Source: Prevotella sp. UBA6994
Lineage (GTDB): Bacteria > Bacteroidota > Bacteroidia > Bacteroidales > Bacteroidaceae
Direction: 5' to 3'
DNA length: 64,000 bases
Assembly (NCBI GenBank): GCA_002449845.1
Contig: DJXW01000017.1
Span: 72,659 to 136,658, forward strand
This document shows, piece after piece, positions 17,737 through 28,700 of this stretch. A program made the position numbers and the translations under genes. Each line of letters begins with the position of its first letter. Position 1 is the stretch's first letter. The notes under the pieces are model-generated. The model was not told the origin of the DNA, searched no databases, and saw only the letters and a list, made by a program, of their open reading frames with translations.

Positions 17737-17775
17737 TATATTACGATTTATTAACTCATTGTCATTCAATTAGTA

Positions 17776-19824
17776 TCAATTAATGAGGAAAATCTTCTCC
17801 TGTCCTTGATACGTCATTTTCACCGATGCCCTACCCGCTACAATGCCACTTACCTCTATCTTCACCGAAGGGTCAGAGGCAGAAGCCTTGATAACAGATT
17901 GGTCTGTCATGGGTGCATACACCTGATAATGGTTAGCCTCGGTATAACCGTTAGCTCCCGTAGCGAAGATGGGTGTAGAAGGAATACGCAAAGCCTTACC
18001 ATCTACGGTTATCGTGGGCATAGGAACAACGTGGGTTGCTATGGAAACGGAATTACACGAGAATCCAATGCCGTGAAAGTCGAACAATCCCACGGGACGC
18101 TGTGGTTGCCGTTGCGCCCCACCAAAGCGAGGACGATTGTTTTCAGGTTGCTGCACCTCTGGTCCCTCCGCCACGAGATAGATGGCATGTTTGCCTGCGA
18201 GTCCTTCCACGTCTGGCACAGCCACTTGGAACATGGTAGCCACCTGCGGAGCATCTTCAGGTACGCTGAGCACGGCAATCTCACGTCCATTCCACGTGGA
18301 ATTAGCGTAAGGACCATCGAGCATCACATGAATTTTGAAAGCCCCCTTGCCTTGAGGTGTGAGGTTGAGGTTCAGTATCGTACCATCACCCTTCTTTGTA
18401 CCCACAAAAGCTTTAACACCTTTAGAGTCTTTGGGCAAGCCACCAAATCCAAAATACTTGAATCCGATAATACCCTTATTGGTGATTCCCGCTAAGTCCA
18501 TGTGATTATCCCAATTATCGTGCGTATCTTGAAGCCATTGGTTGCCCGTCATGAAGCAAGCGATACCCGCAGAGTAATACTGATAAGGAGGAAGACCGAA
18601 AATCTGGAATCCCTCAGAAGTAACCTCTGCGCCCGTATAAGCATCACCGTTGCTTGCAATTGCCTTCCATTCATTGTCCTTCACATAAGGGTCATATCCA
18701 GTAATTTTCACCATGCCCCCTTTAGCTACGGGTTTCTTGTCCCATGTAATCTTCACGGGAGCCACCATTGCCTGACGTGCATTTCCGAAACCACGTGGAG
18801 GACGATGATAGAACACATACCATTGTCCATTGATTTCCTCTAATGAGCCATGTGTGTTATGAGCGGCGTTGGTGGTCATCAGCTTAGAGCCATCTTCATT
18901 GAGAACTATGCCACGAGAATCCACCAAAACGCCACCAGAACGCCAAGGACCTAATGGTGAGTCGCCGAACGCATATCGCAAGGCGGAGTTAGTAGCCCCT
19001 ACCCCATACTCTTGTCCACTATAGCCAGAGAACACCATCACATACTTATTGCCTACCTGACGAATGGATGAAGCCTCGAAGAAATTAAAGTCAAGCGGAT
19101 TCTGTCCCTTATACAGAGCCTTATACACGCTACCTTCCTTATCCAGTAACTTCCCATCTCTACTGCTAGCAGGAATAAACGGATCAATCAGTTCCGTGCC
19201 CTCACGCTTTGAATACATCGTGTTTTGGTCAAGTTCACACGCTGTAGAGTGCTGAAATCCATAAAATACGTATGCACGAAATCCCTTATCATAATCAGGG
19301 TCTTTCTTGTTGGTGATATTCTCAATGAACACCGATGGGTCAAAGTCGATGAGCGAGCCAGGCAAACAAGTACGTCCATCAGCAGAGAGATTAACGGGAG
19401 TAAAGGGACCATCGGGACGGTCACCTTTGCAGACCATTGCCACACGTCGCCATCCTCTGGAGTGAGGATAAAGGTAATACGTCTTCTTGCCCGTGATACG
19501 GTCTTTCACCTCTACGAGATCGGGGGCAAACATCGTGTCCCATTGTCCGTCTATGAAGTAAGAAAAGATAGGACCCTCATCACGCCATTGACTGAGATCT
19601 TCCACGGGAGCCGACCACATCCGCACGTCATTACCACAGTACTCAGTATAATGAACGTCATGCGAACCTATAATATACGCACGATATTTACCAGGGTTGT
19701 CAGGATCTTCAAAGACACGTGGTTCTCCATCGGGAAGATGTTCCCACAATGGCAGATATGGATTTTGTGCTTGAAGCACACCACCTACCATCATCAAAAA
19801 CAATTGTAAGCAATACTTTCTCAT
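17776..19824 (-). CDS. GH43 family glycosidase
   Basis: A secreted glycoside hydrolase of 682 residues, five-bladed-propeller family 43, which contains beta-xylosidases and alpha-L-arabinofuranosidases. Signal peptide 1-20 (ends VLQAQ). Candidate catalytic residues: base D40 in RVFEDPD, pKa modulator D162 in FDPSVF, and acid E250 in FFEASSIR; MFAPDLVE (98-105) is the usual central GH43 motif. The catalytic part ends near 370. About 310 further residues hold a beta-sandwich-like region (PPYQYYSAGIACFMTGN onward) and an Ig-like end, so the protein is longer than minimal GH43 enzymes. It diverges from the GH98 operon across a shared upstream region, suggesting co-regulation on xylan. The exact linkage specificity is open. 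Confidence 0.83.
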   Translation of the reverse strand: MRKYCLQLFLMMVGGVLQAQNPYLPLWEHLPDGEPRVFEDPDNPGKYRAYIIGSHDVHYTEYCGNDVRMWSAPVEDLSQWRDEGPIFSYFIDGQWDTMFAPDLVEVKDRITGKKTYYLYPHSRGWRRVAMVCKGDRPDGPFTPVNLSADGRTCLPGSLIDFDPSVFIENITNKKDPDYDKGFRAYVFYGFQHSTACELDQNTMYSKREGTELIDPFIPASSRDGKLLDKEGSVYKALYKGQNPLDFNFFEASSIRQVGNKYVMVFSGYSGQEYGVGATNSALRYAFGDSPLGPWRSGGVLVDSRGIVLNEDGSKLMTTNAAHNTHGSLEEINGQWYVFYHRPPRGFGNARQAMVAPVKITWDKKPVAKGGMVKITGYDPYVKDNEWKAIASNGDAYTGAEVTSEGFQIFGLPPYQYYSAGIACFMTGNQWLQDTHDNWDNHMDLAGITNKGIIGFKYFGFGGLPKDSKGVKAFVGTKKGDGTILNLNLTPQGKGAFKIHVMLDGPYANSTWNGREIAVLSVPEDAPQVATMFQVAVPDVEGLAGKHAIYLVAEGPEVQQPENNRPRFGGAQRQPQRPVGLFDFHGIGFSCNSVSIATHVVPMPTITVDGKALRIPSTPIFATGANGYTEANHYQVYAPMTDQSVIKASASDPSVKIEVSGIVAGRASVKMTYQGQEKIFLIN

Positions 19825-19853
19825 AAAAAAAAAACAAGTTTTATTATTTTTTG

Positions 19854-19861
19854 CAAATATA
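19854..19861 (-). promoter_or_regulatory. -7 element of the GH43 gene
   Basis: Minus strand TATATTTG, 30 bases before the start at 19824. No TTTG is visible 20 bases upstream; instead an inverted repeat occupies that position. Confidence 0.5.
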
Positions 19862-19876
19862 GCACATTTTCCTATA

Positions 19877-19900
19877 AAAACACTTTGCGAAATGTGTTTT
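19877..19900. promoter_or_regulatory. Inverted repeat between the divergent GH43 and GH98 promoters
   Basis: AAAACAC (19877-19883) and its perfect complement GTGTTTT (19894-19900) flank a 10-base centre. It covers the -33 position of the GH43 promoter and lies about 90 bases upstream of the GH98 -7 element. A candidate operator. Confidence 0.4.
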
Positions 19901-19989
19901 CTTCTTTATTCCCTGCATATAGACGCAACCATGTTACACCAGCCAAAAAGCATGATACAATAAAAAACGCCCAAATCATCTATTTCAAG

Positions 19990-19997
19990 TAAATTTG
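19990..19997 (+). promoter_or_regulatory. -7 element of the GH98/SusCD operon
   Basis: TAAATTTG, 21 bases before the ATG at 20019. It overlaps an in-frame upstream codon at 19995, showing that translation starts at 20019. No consensus -33 box is seen, which suggests dependence on an activator. Confidence 0.6.
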
Positions 19998-20018
19998 CAA
20001 AGATTTAATTTTACGACC

Positions 20019-23000
20019 ATGAACAAATATCATCATTTTCTCATTTTTTTGATTCTGTTCCTCATGAACGGAAGCTTGGCTGGGGCGCAAGAGCGACGTC
20101 CCATCGACTCAAAACATCCGCTTTGGCTCATCCACATTGACGTGTGGAACAAGGCAGACCCGCAAAAAATCATCAACCTCATCCCTGACGACGTGAAGCC
20201 GTTTGTGTGCATGAACCTTTCGCTTTCGTGCCAATACGACACGGAGAAGAACGTGTACAAAATGCCGCAAAACGCCATCAGAACATACAAGTCGTGGGCA
20301 AGTGTTTGCCAAGCCAATGGAATGTGGTTTACATGTCAACCAGCCAGTGGCGGACATACCCACATCCAAGATGACGACTTGGAGATTTTTGAATATTTCT
20401 ACAAGACCTACCCCAACTTCCTCGGATGGAACTTTGCCGAGCAGTTTTGGGGATTCGATGAAGCCAACGACAAAAGTTCAAGTACACAAGCCTCTCGCAT
20501 AGCCCTCTTCGCCAAATTAGTGCCAATGGCTCACAAGTACGGAGGTTTTCTCACCATCTCGTTTTGCGGAAATATCTGGTCACATCCGCTCAACCCCATC
20601 GGCATGATGAAACGTGACAAAGACCTATTGACAGCTTGCAGAAACTATCCCGATGCTATTCTGTGGTTGTATAAATATACCACCTCATCATGTTTCTACA
20701 ACAACGAGAGCGTAACATTCTCTCCATTCGTCTCAGGACTTGCCAAGAGCTACGGAGTACGCTATGACAATTGTGGATGGAACGGCGCACTTGATGCGTT
20801 GCTCGGTGAAGGGCACGGAAAGAAATACCCCACGGCAGCAGGTCTGGGCACGGTGATGGAACAAACCTGTGTAAACGGTGGAGCAGTATGGGACGGTCCA
20901 GAGTTGATATGGACAGAAGACTTCCAAAATCTCAGCAACTCTACCGTTGAAGGTTATACTCGCAGAAATTGGGGTACGTTTACCAGTTTCCGCGGAGGAT
21001 GGTTAGACATGTTTCGCAAAATCATTGACGGAACCATGTATATTCCGTCTCGTGAGGAAGTGGTAAACAAGACAAAAATCATCGTAATCAACGACGTGAA
21101 CAGTGGCAATGACGAGCAGAAATATGCTGCTTGGGGCGATCTCTATGACAACATCTACAAGCAGACAGACCCCTTTAACAGGGGAAACGGACAATGGATG
21201 GACAATTTCTGCTACTTCAAGAAGACGGGACGATACGCCACCATTCCCATAGCCATTGGATTATATGATGACCTGGCACGAAACATTCCCTTGCAAGTAA
21301 AGAAGTCAAACTACACCTCTCGCTGGTCAACCCAGACAAGGAAAATATCTGATTTCAACACCCAGTACCCAGAGGTAAGCAAGGGAGACCTCTACGTATC
21401 ACGATACAAGAACCAATTGGTGACCTATACCCCATATACTTATCTTAATAAGAAAACTTCGGCTAAAGCCATCTTACCATTATTATATAATACCTGCGAC
21501 AGCATAGAACTGACATACGGGAAATTGAGTAGCGGAATCGTACGCGAATATGCTGACCACATAGACATGTACCTGAATAACTACCGTAGCGACTCAACGG
21601 CAACGGTCATGGACAGCATCGTCATCATCGGAGCAACGGAGCAACCTACGTTCACTATGAAAAAGCGCACGCTCGCTAATGCCACCACTACAGCCAAATG
21701 GAATGAGGAGCGAGGCATCTACACCTTGTATGTAAGACACAACGGACCAGTAGATATCAGCATTTCTTGTCATGGTGCAGCCACGGAGCGTAGCACCGAC
21801 TTACTGAACGACACCAACCTGTCGCTCGACCTGCCGAAACAACCAGCCGACTATAACGGCCCGATTATCATTGAGGCAGAAGACATGGACTATAAGAGTA
21901 TTCGCAGTTGTGTGACCGATCCCTACGGATGGTATCCCAGTGTACGCGGACATGCAGGTAACGGTTTCATGGACATGGGAACCAGTACGTCAGGCTCTCT
22001 TCGTCATGAAATCAACATCAAACACCCTGGCGACTATAAGATAGCCATTCGCTACACGAGTACGCAACGCACAGGTAACCTTACAGCCATCGTAAACAAC
22101 AACAGGACAACTGTAAGTTGCGAGAAGACCAACACCAACGAATGGAAAAAAGCAATCTTCAATGCCACATTGGTGGAAGGAAAGAACAAACTCATCATTA
22201 CAAACACCAGCGGCTTGAATATGTATATAGATAATGTGTCGTATATTCCAGCAGACACACCAGAAGAACAATTCGAGATTACCCTCAGACCATCTGACCA
22301 CGGTACGGTGACCAGCAATACCGATACTGCCGCTGAAGGCGAAACGGTGACACTGAACGTAACACCTGAAGAAGGATATGCGCTGGTGGGATGGAACATC
22401 ATTCACGGCAACGTTGACATCAACGAAGACAATACGTTTACCATGCCTGATGACATCGTGACCCTGCAACCTATCTTTGCCGACATGTCTTCCATGTATG
22501 CGCTCAACTACAACGACGTGTTGGGCGGTACCATTCCACAAGGTTGGCAAGCCACACAAGAGAACAATGAGATTCACCAATATCCCAACTCTTACGGTTC
22601 GGGAGCCCGTGTATTCCAAGGATTTACAGGTTATCAAGGCAAAGCCCTCTATTGGCGGGTAAATAAAGTGGAGTTTGGTAAGCAAACCGCTTATCCATTG
22701 GTGCTACAACCTGGAAGTTACAAACTCACTTTTGCAATGGCTGCTTGGAAGGGAAGTCCAAAATACCAGGCAAGAATACTCAACTCGAAGTCAACGGTCT
22801 TGGCTCAGTCGCCATTCTACACAGCAACACCCAACGCAGATGGCAACACTGCTGCCAACCTAACCACTGCCAAGGAATACGAGTTAAAGTTTGACGTGCA
22901 AGAGAAAGGCAATTACGTGATAAGCTTCCTCAACAATGGTACTGGCTTTGACGAGTTCCTGTTGTTGGAATGTCGCATCAACTCCGTAATTCCAGACGGA

Positions 23001-23147
23001 ATAGCCAAGGTGATAGACAACGATGAAGGCGACCTTTCGCGTGCGAAGATTTACAATATGGCAGGTACGTTGTTGCCCACCTTGCAAAAGGGCATGAACA
23101 TCATCGTTTATCCCAACGGAAAGACGAAGAAAGTGATTATCAAATAA
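20019..23147 (+). CDS. GH98 family endo-xylanase-like protein, multimodular
   Basis: A 1,042-residue secreted enzyme that leads the large operon. I use the ATG at 20019 because the -7 promoter element covers the more upstream start; it gives a clean signal peptide (1-24, ends LAGAQ). The catalytic part (about 25-560) has the GH98 pattern: HPLWLIHIDVWNKADP, the region GWNFAEQFWGF with the likely acidic residues, NCGWNG, and the C-terminal GH98 beta domain. In Bacteroides, GH98 members act as endo-xylanases on decorated xylan; others cut blood-group glycans. A CBM6/35-like module follows at about 617-750 (IIEAEDMDY ... MYIDNVSYIP), then an InlB-B-type repeat (about 755-825; GTVTSNTDTAAEGETVTL), a module shared with the esterase at 15285-17045 and the protein at 53846-57571 (about 828-988), and a sorting-signal-like tail. 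Assignment to GH98 is firm to moderate; substrate is inferred from neighbours. Confidence 0.8.
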   Translation: MNKYHHFLIFLILFLMNGSLAGAQERRPIDSKHPLWLIHIDVWNKADPQKIINLIPDDVKPFVCMNLSLSCQYDTEKNVYKMPQNAIRTYKSWASVCQANGMWFTCQPASGGHTHIQDDDLEIFEYFYKTYPNFLGWNFAEQFWGFDEANDKSSSTQASRIALFAKLVPMAHKYGGFLTISFCGNIWSHPLNPIGMMKRDKDLLTACRNYPDAILWLYKYTTSSCFYNNESVTFSPFVSGLAKSYGVRYDNCGWNGALDALLGEGHGKKYPTAAGLGTVMEQTCVNGGAVWDGPELIWTEDFQNLSNSTVEGYTRRNWGTFTSFRGGWLDMFRKIIDGTMYIPSREEVVNKTKIIVINDVNSGNDEQKYAAWGDLYDNIYKQTDPFNRGNGQWMDNFCYFKKTGRYATIPIAIGLYDDLARNIPLQVKKSNYTSRWSTQTRKISDFNTQYPEVSKGDLYVSRYKNQLVTYTPYTYLNKKTSAKAILPLLYNTCDSIELTYGKLSSGIVREYADHIDMYLNNYRSDSTATVMDSIVIIGATEQPTFTMKKRTLANATTTAKWNEERGIYTLYVRHNGPVDISISCHGAATERSTDLLNDTNLSLDLPKQPADYNGPIIIEAEDMDYKSIRSCVTDPYGWYPSVRGHAGNGFMDMGTSTSGSLRHEINIKHPGDYKIAIRYTSTQRTGNLTAIVNNNRTTVSCEKTNTNEWKKAIFNATLVEGKNKLIITNTSGLNMYIDNVSYIPADTPEEQFEITLRPSDHGTVTSNTDTAAEGETVTLNVTPEEGYALVGWNIIHGNVDINEDNTFTMPDDIVTLQPIFADMSSMYALNYNDVLGGTIPQGWQATQENNEIHQYPNSYGSGARVFQGFTGYQGKALYWRVNKVEFGKQTAYPLVLQPGSYKLTFAMAAWKGSPKYQARILNSKSTVLAQSPFYTATPNADGNTAANLTTAKEYELKFDVQEKGNYVISFLNNGTGFDEFLLLECRINSVIPDGIAKVIDNDEGDLSRAKIYNMAGTLLPTLQKGMNIIVYPNGKTKKVIIK

Positions 23148-23179
23148 GAAATAGATAAACCATAAAACAAATTCATGAA

Positions 23180-25729
23180 ATGATGAAAACCGAAATGCAA
23201 TTTTGGAAACGAAGTCGTCATTGGATCATGATGGTCAGTGTGCTGATAACAGGAATCGGCACCCTGCCTTCATGTACAGAGTACGACCTCGACGAACGCA
23301 CTCCCGAAGGTTGGGGGTCGAGCATTTACAGTTGGCTTGACGAGCAAGGCAATTCTGGCGGTGAAACCTTCAAGATTACCGTCAGGCTGATTGACGAATT
23401 GGGCTATCGTGAAGTGCTTTCCAAGACGGGTTCAAAGACGCTCTTCGTGGCAGACGACGCTGCTTATGAGGAATTTTTCCGCAACAACCCTTGGGGCGTT
23501 AAGAGTTATGAACAACTATCTACCTCCCAGAAGAAGCTGTTGCTCTTCGGAAGTATGATTGACAACTCCATGCAGCTAAACAGCTTGTCGAGCGTAGAGG
23601 GCACACCTCCCCGTGAGGGAGAATGTATGCGTCGTCTGGCTTCCAGTCAGCCTTACGACTCCGTCCCCGTATTACGACCAGAGCAAATGCCGAACAATCC
23701 TTATTGGGCTCGTTACCGCAACTCTGGCAAACCTATCGTATGTATGGAAGACTTCTCTGTGGTTCCGTTGGTTCACTTCATCGAGAAGCAACTCACCAAC
23801 AGGAGAATCACCAATGAAGACTACAACTTCATCTACAACCACGAGACAAGCCGAAAGGCTGGAGATGCCAGTGTGAATGGTGTTCAAGTGGTGGAAGCCA
23901 ACATCAAATGTTCCAACGGTTTCATTCATCGCATGGGCAAAGTGATTACCCCACTTCCCAATATGGCAGAATTGATTGCCAGCAAGAAGAACGTTAGCCA
24001 ATTCAACAAACTGTTGGAAAGATATTGTGCTCCCTACCCTCTTGACGAAGCTGTTAAGACACAATACAACTATCTGTACGACACCAACGTGGACACCGTA
24101 TTCCAAAAGAGATTCTTCTCAAGGAAGTCGCAGGGCGGTATTCCCGTAAATGCCACTCCTGACAACGGTCCCGTAAACGGTTTGTTGAAATTCGATCCCG
24201 AATGGAATTCATACTATGCAGGTCTGAACGACCAGGACGGAAACATCGTCTTGCAACGAGACATGGCAGTGATGATGGTTCCCAGCGACCAAGCCATGAC
24301 CGATTATTGGGAAAAAGGCGCAGGAAAGGTGCTGAAAGACTACTATGGCTCATGGGATAAAGTACCTGATGACGTGATTGCCAAATTGGTGAACAACAAC
24401 ATGTTGAGCTCGTTTGTCTCTTCCGTTCCTTCCAAGTTCCAAAACATTCTCAACGACGCTAACGACCCGATGGGCGTAACAGAAGAAGCCATCGACTCAG
24501 TATGGTTAGGATGCAACGGTGCCGTTTACCTCACCAACCGCGTGTATTCACCCACGGCTTACGTAAGCGTTTCATTCCCAGCTCTCATCAACGAGACCAT
24601 GCGCATCATGTATTGGGGAATAGAACAACTGCAATACGACGTGTACTTAAATTCGCTGAATTCATATTATAGCTTCTTCATTCCCACCAACAACGCCTTG
24701 TTGGAGTATATAGACCCTTGCTCGTACGGAAAGAGACAGACCCAACTGTTCCGATTCCACTATGACGCAACCAAGGTAAGGGAAGAAGACCGCGTGTGGG
24801 CAAGTATCTGGAACTACGACACCGCCACAGGAGAGGTTGGAGACTCGATAGGCAGAGCCAATAATGACCAAATCAGGAACCGTCTGAAAGACATTCTCGA
24901 TACGCACATCGTCATTGGAAACGTGGAAGACGGAAAGACATTCTATCGCACAAAGGGCGGAATGGAGATTCGCGTCAACAACACCAAGGCTGGCGCAAAC
25001 GGAATGACGGTAGAGGGTAGTTACCAGATGAATGAAGGTCGCCCCATTACCGTGGATTACATCTACGACCAGACCGAAGGCGGAAACGGCAAGAGCTACA
25101 TCTTAGGTTCTCCCATCTTGGGAACTCGCCAAACCGTTCGCGACGTACTGGCAAGTCATCCCGAATTTTCCAAGTTCCTGGAACTGATGGACGGTAGCGG
25201 ATTGTTTGAGATTATTCACAACAAGAGAAATGCGTGCGGTGGAACAAACATTTCCGTGTTTAACACCTACCACTACACCATCTACGTGCCTACCAACGAG
25301 AGCATTGAGGCTCTGCAGAAGAGTGGCAAACTTTCGTCATGGGAAGCCGTTGACGCATTCGAGGAAGAAGGAAACCTATCAGCCAAGACACGTGATTCCC
25401 TGCAAATCGTGAACTTCTTGAAATACCACATTCAAGACAACGCTCTCTTTATCGGAGCGGAAGATGATAGCGGTGATTTTGAAACCGCAGTCATCGACCC
25501 GTTGACGGAACGATTCTACCGTGTGAAGGCAACGCTCAGCAACGACGGTATCTCACTGACCGACCACGCAGGCAACAAACGACGTGTGGAAACGAAAAAC
25601 GGACTCTATAACTTGGTGGCTCGCGAGTTCCAATACAACTCGACCGACGCCTCTTCTGCCAGCGCGATAGAAACCAGTTCGTCGGCAGTAATCCACCAAA
25701 TAGACCAACCCTTGATGATTGAAAAATAA
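23180..25729 (+). CDS. FAS1 (fasciclin)-domain surface lipoprotein, multi-repeat
   Basis: An 849-residue lipoprotein; the signal peptide ends TLPSC, giving lipidated Cys32. The mature part is built of about four fasciclin-like units (roughly 53-260, 265-460, 470-665, 670-830). Each shows the family pattern of a helical start, a T-L-F-V/A-x-D-D-A or Y-T-I-Y-V-P-T-N-E core and a late L-x-Y-H-I strand: KTLFVADDAAYEEFF, YSFFIPTNNALLEYI, YTIYVPTNESIEAL, FLKYHIQDNALFI. FAS1 domains mediate adhesion or glycan/protein binding and have no catalysis. It starts 33 bases after GH98 and ends 5 bases before SusC, so it is part of the transport operon. I infer that it acts in the outer-membrane glycan-capture complex, in the role of SusE/SusF. 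No enzyme motif is visible. Confidence 0.8.
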   Translation: MMKTEMQFWKRSRHWIMMVSVLITGIGTLPSCTEYDLDERTPEGWGSSIYSWLDEQGNSGGETFKITVRLIDELGYREVLSKTGSKTLFVADDAAYEEFFRNNPWGVKSYEQLSTSQKKLLLFGSMIDNSMQLNSLSSVEGTPPREGECMRRLASSQPYDSVPVLRPEQMPNNPYWARYRNSGKPIVCMEDFSVVPLVHFIEKQLTNRRITNEDYNFIYNHETSRKAGDASVNGVQVVEANIKCSNGFIHRMGKVITPLPNMAELIASKKNVSQFNKLLERYCAPYPLDEAVKTQYNYLYDTNVDTVFQKRFFSRKSQGGIPVNATPDNGPVNGLLKFDPEWNSYYAGLNDQDGNIVLQRDMAVMMVPSDQAMTDYWEKGAGKVLKDYYGSWDKVPDDVIAKLVNNNMLSSFVSSVPSKFQNILNDANDPMGVTEEAIDSVWLGCNGAVYLTNRVYSPTAYVSVSFPALINETMRIMYWGIEQLQYDVYLNSLNSYYSFFIPTNNALLEYIDPCSYGKRQTQLFRFHYDATKVREEDRVWASIWNYDTATGEVGDSIGRANNDQIRNRLKDILDTHIVIGNVEDGKTFYRTKGGMEIRVNNTKAGANGMTVEGSYQMNEGRPITVDYIYDQTEGGNGKSYILGSPILGTRQTVRDVLASHPEFSKFLELMDGSGLFEIIHNKRNACGGTNISVFNTYHYTIYVPTNESIEALQKSGKLSSWEAVDAFEEEGNLSAKTRDSLQIVNFLKYHIQDNALFIGAEDDSGDFETAVIDPLTERFYRVKATLSNDGISLTDHAGNKRRVETKNGLYNLVAREFQYNSTDASSASAIETSSSAVIHQIDQPLMIEK

Positions 25730-25734
25730 AGACT

Positions 25735-28700
25735 ATGGATACATCTATTAAAGACTATTTGCAAAGAGGAGACTGGAGCGGTAAACTCTGGATGATTGCG
25801 TTCTGCTTGCAGTTGTTCGCCTTTCAGTTTCAATATTCCACCTGTTACGCTCAAGAGGCAGGTGACATCATCACGGGAACGGTGACAGACGACTTTGGTC
25901 CCATCATGATGGCAAACGTAGTGGAACTTGACGCTTCCAATCGTATCGTTGCGTCAACGCAGACCGATATCAACGGTAACTTCTCGTTTAAGGTGAAGAA
26001 TCCGAAGGATAAGTTACGCATCTCTTACGTGGGATATAAAAACGCAACGTTCCCCATCAACAAAATGAGCTACAACGTGGTTTTGCAGAGTGCCACGCAG
26101 ATTGGTGAAGTGACCGTGGTTGCCAAGCAACGCACGCAAGGTTCAGGATTGTCTATCCCCGTAGATGAGATTTCTACGGCTCGACAGAGCATTGACATGA
26201 AAGAGTTTGAGGGATTGTCATTCACCACAGTTGACGAGGCTCTGCAAGGACGTATCGCAGGTCTCGACATCGTAGCCAATTCCGGTAACTTGGGTTCAGG
26301 AACATCTATGCGCCTCCGTGGTGTATCGAGCATCAACGGTTCAAATGAACCATTGATTGTAGTTGACGGAAATGTGTGGGAAACAAACACCAACGACTTC
26401 GACTTCTCTTCTGCCAACGAAGAGAAATTCGCTCAGTTGCTCAACGTCAATCCCGAAGACATCGAGAGCATCTCAGTACTGAAAGACGCTGCCGCAACAG
26501 CCATCTGGGGTTCGCAGGGTTCAAACGGTGTAATCGAGATCAAGACCAAGCGTGGTACACGAGGCAAGACACGTGTAACGTATAGTTTCCGACTCACAGG
26601 TACTTATCAGCCCACGGGTTATCAGATGCTCAACGGTGATGAATACACCATGCTGCTCAAAGAGGAATACTTCAATCCTTCATTGAGCGATGCAGCAAGT
26701 AACATTCCCGAATTGAACTATAACCCCAGCTTCCCTGAATATGAAATGTACAACAACAATACCGACTGGCTGAAAGAAGTGAAGAAGGTGGGTTGGAGAC
26801 AGAATCACTATCTGGCATTGAGCGGTGGTGGCGAAAGGGCTCATTTCCGTATCGGTGCAGGTTATGACCATGAGACGGGTTCTATCATCAAGCAACAACT
26901 CGACCGCTTTACCTCACGTGTCAACTTAGACTATTTCGTTTCAGACCGCATCAAGATTGAAACCAACATTTCATTGACCTATACGAAAAATCAGAAAAAC
27001 AACGGTGACCTTCTTGCCATTGGTTATGTGAGAATGCCTAACCTCTCCGTTTACGAGCAAGACAAGAACGGCAACGACCTGGGAGACTACTATAGTATGC
27101 TGCCTACGGTTTCCAGTCAGTTGCGCGACCAACTCAACGACAAGAACCCTGTGGCTTTGGCTCATCTGGCAAAGAATTACGAGACCAGCTACAACATCGA
27201 GCCTGAGTTTAAGTTGCGCTACGACTTATTGGGCGTAGAGGAAAACAAGACCCGACTGAACTACGAAGGCAAGGTGGTGTTTAATATCTTCAACAGATAT
27301 GAAGACCAGTTTATGCCTCTCGCGCTGAGCACACGAGGATGGAACGACACCAATGGCAAGCAGAGTAACCGCACCACTGCCAACTCCAACAAGAGCTTGG
27401 GCGTTACCACTACCCACACCATTACGTTCACCCCAGCATTCAGAAACAAGAACCATGTGTTGACGATGATGTTGCGCGGACAGCTCACCACTGGCGAATC
27501 TTCTTCGCAAAGCACTTCTTCATGGGGATTGCCTGGCAACATCGAAAGTGCTGCAGCTGAGGGAATCATCGACGGAATGAATACGGGAAGCGGACAATGG
27601 AGAAGCATCTACTTCACCTATTCTGCACACTATGCTTACAAGGGAAGATACATGGCAGACTTCTCCGTTCGTCGTGACGGTACGACCAAATTCGGAAACG
27701 ACCAGAGATGGGGAAACTTCCCTGCCCTTTCCTTGCGTTGGAACATCAACAAGGAGCCGTGGTTCCAGAAGGCGTTGCCTTGGGTCTCCATGCTGTCTAT
27801 AAGACCAGGTTGGGGTATCGTAGGTAAGCAACCAGGTTCTGAGTATCTCTATTTCAGTAAGTATGGCAATGGTGCAGGTTACTTGAATCAAGGAAGTATT
27901 CGTCCGCAAAACATCCAACTCAGCAACTTGAAATGGGAACAGAAAGAGACCTATAACATAGGTACCGATTTTGGATTCTTCAATGACCGCATCACAGGTA
28001 ACGTTGAATTTTATTGGCAATACACCACCGATCTGTTAATGGCAAACAGAGGTATTCCTACTTCATCAGGCTACTCGTCGTTTGCTTGGCAGAACGTGGG
28101 AGACATGAGGAATATCGGTTGGGAGTTCAACCTCAACGGTAACCGCATCATTCGTGCCGGAAAGTTCAGTCTCGACTTCAACGTTACGTTTGCGAACAAC
28201 AAAAACAAGATTACGAAGATGGAAGAGACATGTTTGGCAAGCTTAAACAATGAGTTTGACAGACAAAACGGTTCTTACCTTTCACGAGTGGAATTGAATC
28301 GTGCCTTGGGAAGTATTTACGGCTTCCGTTACAAGGGTGTTTACCAGTATTCAGACTACACACCCGAGGAGATACATGGCGTAAGCGGTCCCAATGCACC
28401 TGTGGTACGTGACGAAAACAACGTAGTGGTACTTGACGAGAACCACATGACCAAGCCCATGATGTTCTGCGCAGGTTCAGTGAACTATGAGTTCCGTGGT
28501 GGAGATGCGATTTATGATGACATCAACCATGACGGACAAATCAACGAGCTCGACATCGTGTACTTAGGTTCTTCACTTCCCAAGTTTACGGGAGGATTCG
28601 GATTCAGTTTGAATTTCGGTCGCCTAACATGGAAGAACCAATTCAACTTCCGTTACGGCAACAAGATTATCAACCGCGCCCGTATGCGTGCTGAAAACAT

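Noticed and set aside
22052..22685. Minus-strand frames inside the GH98 gene
   Set aside because: Antisense shadows; the plus-strand frame has clear domains throughout.
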